Below, piece after piece: positions 60,798 to 64,000 of a DNA stretch of 64,000 nucleotides. The DNA is taken from positions 272,222-336,221 of the forward strand of contig JALHNJ010000003.1 in the NCBI GenBank assembly GCA_022843585.1. Reading direction: 5' to 3'. The translations under genes and the position numbers were made by a program. Below the pieces are notes generated by a model. That model was not told the origin of the DNA. It saw only the letters and a list, made by a program, of their open reading frames with translations, and made no database searches. This DNA is from Chitinophagaceae bacterium (lineage in GTDB: Bacteria; Bacteroidota; Bacteroidia; Chitinophagales; Chitinophagaceae). Position 1 is the stretch's first letter. Each line of letters begins with the position of its first letter.

Positions 60798-63700
60798 ATG
60801 AAAAAATTCTTCAAAATTTTCGGCATCACCCTGCTTATACTTTTAGCATTGGCTTTTATCATTCCGGTGGTATTTAAAAAACAGATACAGGCATTTGTAA
60901 AAAAAGAGATCAATAAAAGCCTGGATGCCACGGTTGATTTTTCTGACGTAAAACTTTCCCTCTTCCGTCATTTCCCTAAAATGGGAATTGTAATAAAAGA
61001 TCTGGTAATAATTGGTAAAGATGAGTTTGCAGGGGACACCTTAATTGTCGCTAAAAGCATAGATGGTTCTGCTGGTTTATTTAGCGTTCTAAAAGGAAAG
61101 GATATTAAGGTCTCTGATATTATTATCGAATCACCCCGCATACATGCACGGGTAACCGAAGAAGGAAGAATGAACTGGGATATTGCTAAAGCAAGTAGCG
61201 ACACCAGTAGCAGTACAGACACATCAGCATCTGCTTTTAAAATGACATTGAAAAGTTATGAGATCAATAATGGCTATCTTCTTTATAATGATGAAAAAGC
61301 AAATACCTATTTAGAATTGGAAGGACTTGACCATGAAGGCAGCGGCGATCTTACGGCTGATGTGTTTACGCTGGCTACCAATACCAAAGCAACATCTGCC
61401 AGCTTAACACAAGATGGTATTCCTTATCTGTTGAATACAGTTACCGATATAGAAACAGATATAAAAATCGATAATAAAACACAGACCTACACTTTTAAAA
61501 CGGAAGATATAGTGCTGAACAATTTAAAACTATCCGCTGATGGTTTTATACAAATGGAGAACGACAGCACTTTTAATATGGATATTAAATTCCAATCGCC
61601 TTCTAACGATTTCAAGGATATTTTATCCATGATACCTGACATGTACACACAGGAATTTGACAAGATCAAAACAAGTGGTAAAGCTACTTTTAATGGTTTT
61701 GTAAAGGGCAAGATGACACCACAACAAACACCGGCTTATGATGTGAACCTTGAAGTAAAAGATGGCTCTTTTCAATATCCTGATCTGCCAAAGCCGGTAA
61801 AAAATATTAAACTGTCATTAAGAGCTTTAAATCCGGATGGCAATCCTGACAATGCAGTGATTGATATTCCTTACGGACATTTTGAAATGGATAACGAGCC
61901 ATTTGATTTTCGGTTTATCTATTCAAAACCGGTTACTGCACAATTGATTGATGTAGCTGCAAAAGGCAAATTGGATCTGTCGCAACTTTCTAAATTTATT
62001 AAGCTTGAAACTGGCACAAAACTTTCCGGTATGTTATGGGCTGATGCTTTTGCAAAAGGCCCGATGAAAGCATTGCAAAATCAATCCGGTGCTTTTACAG
62101 CAGGTGGATTTTTCGATATTAAAAATCTCTTCTATTCAGCCAGCAGCTTTCCTCAACCTATTAAAAATGGCAATATAAAAGCTACGCTGCAAAATAGCGG
62201 CGGCATTGCTGATAATACAACTATCAATGTTTCATCCGGACATATAGAAGTTGGCAACGATCCGGTTGACTTCACCTTACAATTAAGCAATCCTGTTTCT
62301 GCTATTAATTTTGCTGGCACAGCAAAAGGACGTTTTACATTAGATAATATAAAACAGTTTACGTCATTAGAACCAGGTACAGCCATTAGTGGTGTATTAA
62401 ATGCAGATATGGGATTTGCAGGCAATAAAAAAGCTATTGACGAAAAGCAATATGATAAAATAACATTGACCGGAACAGCTGGTCTTACCAATGTAAAGTA
62501 TAAATCCAATGAATATCCTGGCGGTGTAAATATTGCCGGCACACAACTTTCGTTCAATCAGCAAAATGTTACGCTTAGTAATCTAAAAGGTAATTATCTC
62601 AATACAAACTTTACTGCCAATGGTGTTTTAAATAACCTGATTGGTTATGCCATGCAGGGACAAACATTGTCTGGCAACTTAAATGTAAATGCAGATAAAT
62701 TGAATTTAAACGATTGGATGGGAACACCGGCTACTAATGCACCAGCGGTTACTGAAGCTACGACAACGGTTAGCAGCAGTTCAGGAAAACCGTTCTTAGT
62801 GCCTGCTGCTGTTAATTTCACCATTAAAGCTAACGCTGACAATGTAAAATATGATAAGGTTGATTATAGAAATGTAAACGGCACTATGGTAATGAACGAT
62901 GAAAAAATTACCCTGCAAAATGTAAAAACCGATGCCCTCGATGGGACATTATTATTGAATGGCTCCTACTCTACCAAATTAGATAAGAACAAACCAGATA
63001 TTGGTTTGACCTACGATATAAAGAATATCGATGTGCAAAAAATTTTCCAATCCTTCAATTCTATACAATCGTTGATGCCGATTGGAAAATTTTTGGCCGG
63101 AAAACTTACTTCGCAAATGTCTTTCACAGGTAAATTAAATGGTTCTATGATGCCTGTAATGAGTAGCCTTACTGGTAATGGCAATCTGTTTTTACTGGAA
63201 GGTTTGTTAGCAAAATTTGCTCCTCTTGAAAAATTGGCCGCCGTATTACAAATTGACCGGCTAAAATCAATCAGCTTAAAAGAAGTAAAGCAATTCTTTG
63301 AATTTGCGAATGGTAAAGTAATGGTTAAGCCCTTTAATGTAAGTATTGAAGGAATTGATATGCAGATAGGCGGCTTTCATGGTTTCGACCAATCTATTGA
63401 CTATGCCATTCAAATGAAATTACCCCGCAGTTTAATGGGTACAAAAGGAAATAGTTTTGTCAACAACCTTGCAGCACAGGCAAATAATAAAGGTATTCCA
63501 ATTAAGTTAGGAGAAACCGTGAACCTTAGTGTAAAAATGACGGGCAGTATCAGCAATCCTTCCATTGGAATTAATTTGAAAGAAATTGCTGGTGATGCGA
63601 TCGAAGACCTAAAAGACCAGGCAAAAGATTTTGCGCAAGCAAAATTAGATAGTGCTAAAGCAAAAGTAAAAGACTCATTAGAAGCTGTAAAAAAACAGGT

Positions 63701-63878
63701 GACTGATAAATTAAAAGATAAATTGAAGGATAAGATATTTGGTAAGGACACAGCAACAGCTCCTGTCAACAACCCGCAAGACACTTCTAAGAAAAAAGAT
63801 GAATCAACAATTAAGAAAACTTTGAAAGGTATTTTGAACAGGAATAAAAAACCAGCTACAGATACCACTAAGCAATAA
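60798..63878 (+). CDS. AsmA-like inner-membrane-anchored periplasmic protein
   Basis: 1026 residues. One N-terminal anchor (IFGITLLILLALAFIIPVVF) is followed by the AsmA N-terminal region (NKSLDATVDFSDVKLSLFRHFPKMGIVIKDLVIIG; DTLIVAKSIDGSAGLFSVLKGKDIKVSDIIIESPRIHARV) and many repeated beta strands, with the AsmA_2-like C-terminal block MQIGGFHGFDQSIDYAIQMKLPRSLMG and the end EAIAGDAIEDLKDQAKDFAQAKLDSAKAKVKDSLEAVKKQVTDKLKDKL-type coiled tail in shorter form. Such long beta-grooved proteins are thought to move phospholipid between membranes. A lysine/aspartate-rich tail of ~100 residues is predicted to be a coiled coil. The gene ends before a perfect terminator. Confidence 0.88.
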   Translation: MKKFFKIFGITLLILLALAFIIPVVFKKQIQAFVKKEINKSLDATVDFSDVKLSLFRHFPKMGIVIKDLVIIGKDEFAGDTLIVAKSIDGSAGLFSVLKGKDIKVSDIIIESPRIHARVTEEGRMNWDIAKASSDTSSSTDTSASAFKMTLKSYEINNGYLLYNDEKANTYLELEGLDHEGSGDLTADVFTLATNTKATSASLTQDGIPYLLNTVTDIETDIKIDNKTQTYTFKTEDIVLNNLKLSADGFIQMENDSTFNMDIKFQSPSNDFKDILSMIPDMYTQEFDKIKTSGKATFNGFVKGKMTPQQTPAYDVNLEVKDGSFQYPDLPKPVKNIKLSLRALNPDGNPDNAVIDIPYGHFEMDNEPFDFRFIYSKPVTAQLIDVAAKGKLDLSQLSKFIKLETGTKLSGMLWADAFAKGPMKALQNQSGAFTAGGFFDIKNLFYSASSFPQPIKNGNIKATLQNSGGIADNTTINVSSGHIEVGNDPVDFTLQLSNPVSAINFAGTAKGRFTLDNIKQFTSLEPGTAISGVLNADMGFAGNKKAIDEKQYDKITLTGTAGLTNVKYKSNEYPGGVNIAGTQLSFNQQNVTLSNLKGNYLNTNFTANGVLNNLIGYAMQGQTLSGNLNVNADKLNLNDWMGTPATNAPAVTEATTTVSSSSGKPFLVPAAVNFTIKANADNVKYDKVDYRNVNGTMVMNDEKITLQNVKTDALDGTLLLNGSYSTKLDKNKPDIGLTYDIKNIDVQKIFQSFNSIQSLMPIGKFLAGKLTSQMSFTGKLNGSMMPVMSSLTGNGNLFLLEGLLAKFAPLEKLAAVLQIDRLKSISLKEVKQFFEFANGKVMVKPFNVSIEGIDMQIGGFHGFDQSIDYAIQMKLPRSLMGTKGNSFVNNLAAQANNKGIPIKLGETVNLSVKMTGSISNPSIGINLKEIAGDAIEDLKDQAKDFAQAKLDSAKAKVKDSLEAVKKQVTDKLKDKLKDKIFGKDTATAPVNNPQDTSKKKDESTIKKTLKGILNRNKKPATDTTKQ

Positions 63879-63880
63879 AG

Positions 63881-63916
63881 TAAAAGGGTAATCATTTTAA
63901 AATGATTACCCTTTTA
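63881..63916 (+). terminator. Perfect 36-base palindromic terminator after the AsmA-like gene
   Basis: Two 18-base arms (63881-63898 and 63899-63916) are exact complements with no spacer; the core reads GGGTAATCATTTT and its mirror, flanked by A4 and T4. It can end transcription from either strand. The remaining 84 bases to the window end show no gene. Confidence 0.85.
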
Positions 63917-64000
63917 AAGTCGGGGCAATAAGACAAATTTCGAACAATTTTTTTACAGATTTGAACAAATTAAATTATAGTTTACAACATAAAATAAAGA

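Noticed and set aside
1..64000. tRNA, rRNA, integrase, transposase or phage genes
   Set aside because: The gaps were read for cloverleaf-like or rRNA-like segments and the proteins for recombinase motifs; none was found by eye. Small RNAs cannot be excluded without a covariance search.

Overview
The window looks like chromosomal DNA from a member of the Bacteroidetes, most likely a Chitinophagaceae-type bacterium. The evidence is an AT-rich coding style, a PorP/SprF protein next to a giant secreted protein with a gliding-motility type C-terminal sorting domain, a carboxypeptidase-regulatory-like/DUF5686 protein, a TonB-receptor-like barrel, an LptE-type lipoprotein, and TAnnTTTG-like -7 promoter boxes in place of E. 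coli-type promoters. Shine-Dalgarno sequences are mostly absent. I saw no rRNA, tRNA, CRISPR array, transposase, integrase or phage gene. This family assignment is inference from gene content.

Layout. 1-19.3 kb is mostly housekeeping and envelope genes: a partial lactonase-type propeller, an orphan histidine kinase, tRNA hydroxylase TrhO, a DUF5686 protein, a penicillin-acylase-type hydrolase, a LemA/M48 pair, Pcm, a phosphohexomutase, a DUF2279 protein, a membrane-bound Fe-S oxidoreductase subunit, a LysE-type exporter with a Crp/Fnr regulator, and an ATP-grasp protein. 19.3-21.7 kb holds a DUF4190-like protein, the CCG-domain Fe-S partner and two conserved unknowns. 21.7-33 kb is the most distinctive locus: three minus-strand genes encode a TPR-CHAT (caspase-like) protein, a protein of about 2430 residues with 12 kelch blades and 17 tandem 52-residue repeats, and a PorP/SprF outer-membrane protein. 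33-35.6 kb is a TonB-receptor-like barrel. 35.7-43.3 kb is a plus-strand set (miaB, a sigma-54-type activator, lptE, an unknown, secG, mltG, a YihY/BrkB protein, a redoxin, a small membrane protein), followed by two minus-strand genes (thioredoxin-like and TrmH-like).

44.4-55.4 kb is a complete reductive pyrimidine-degradation cluster. It encodes an NCS1 transporter, dihydropyrimidine dehydrogenase PreT/PreA, dihydropyrimidinase, a beta-ureidopropionase-type amidase, a class III aminotransferase and a CoA-acylating (methyl)malonate-semialdehyde dehydrogenase. Together these could import uracil or thymine and convert it to acetyl-CoA or propionyl-CoA. A 23S-IVP/Avd-type four-helix-bundle gene and one unknown exported protein sit inside the cluster.

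55.4-64 kb is more accessory: an AT-rich unknown exported protein, an unknown cytoplasmic protein, a ricin-lectin/papain-like fusion, a DUF1801 protein, a voltage-gated-type potassium channel and a large AsmA-like protein that ends at a perfect palindromic terminator.

Several intergenic gaps carry short palindromes or imperfect inverted repeats. Only one gene-free stretch exceeds 300 bases (3052-3365).
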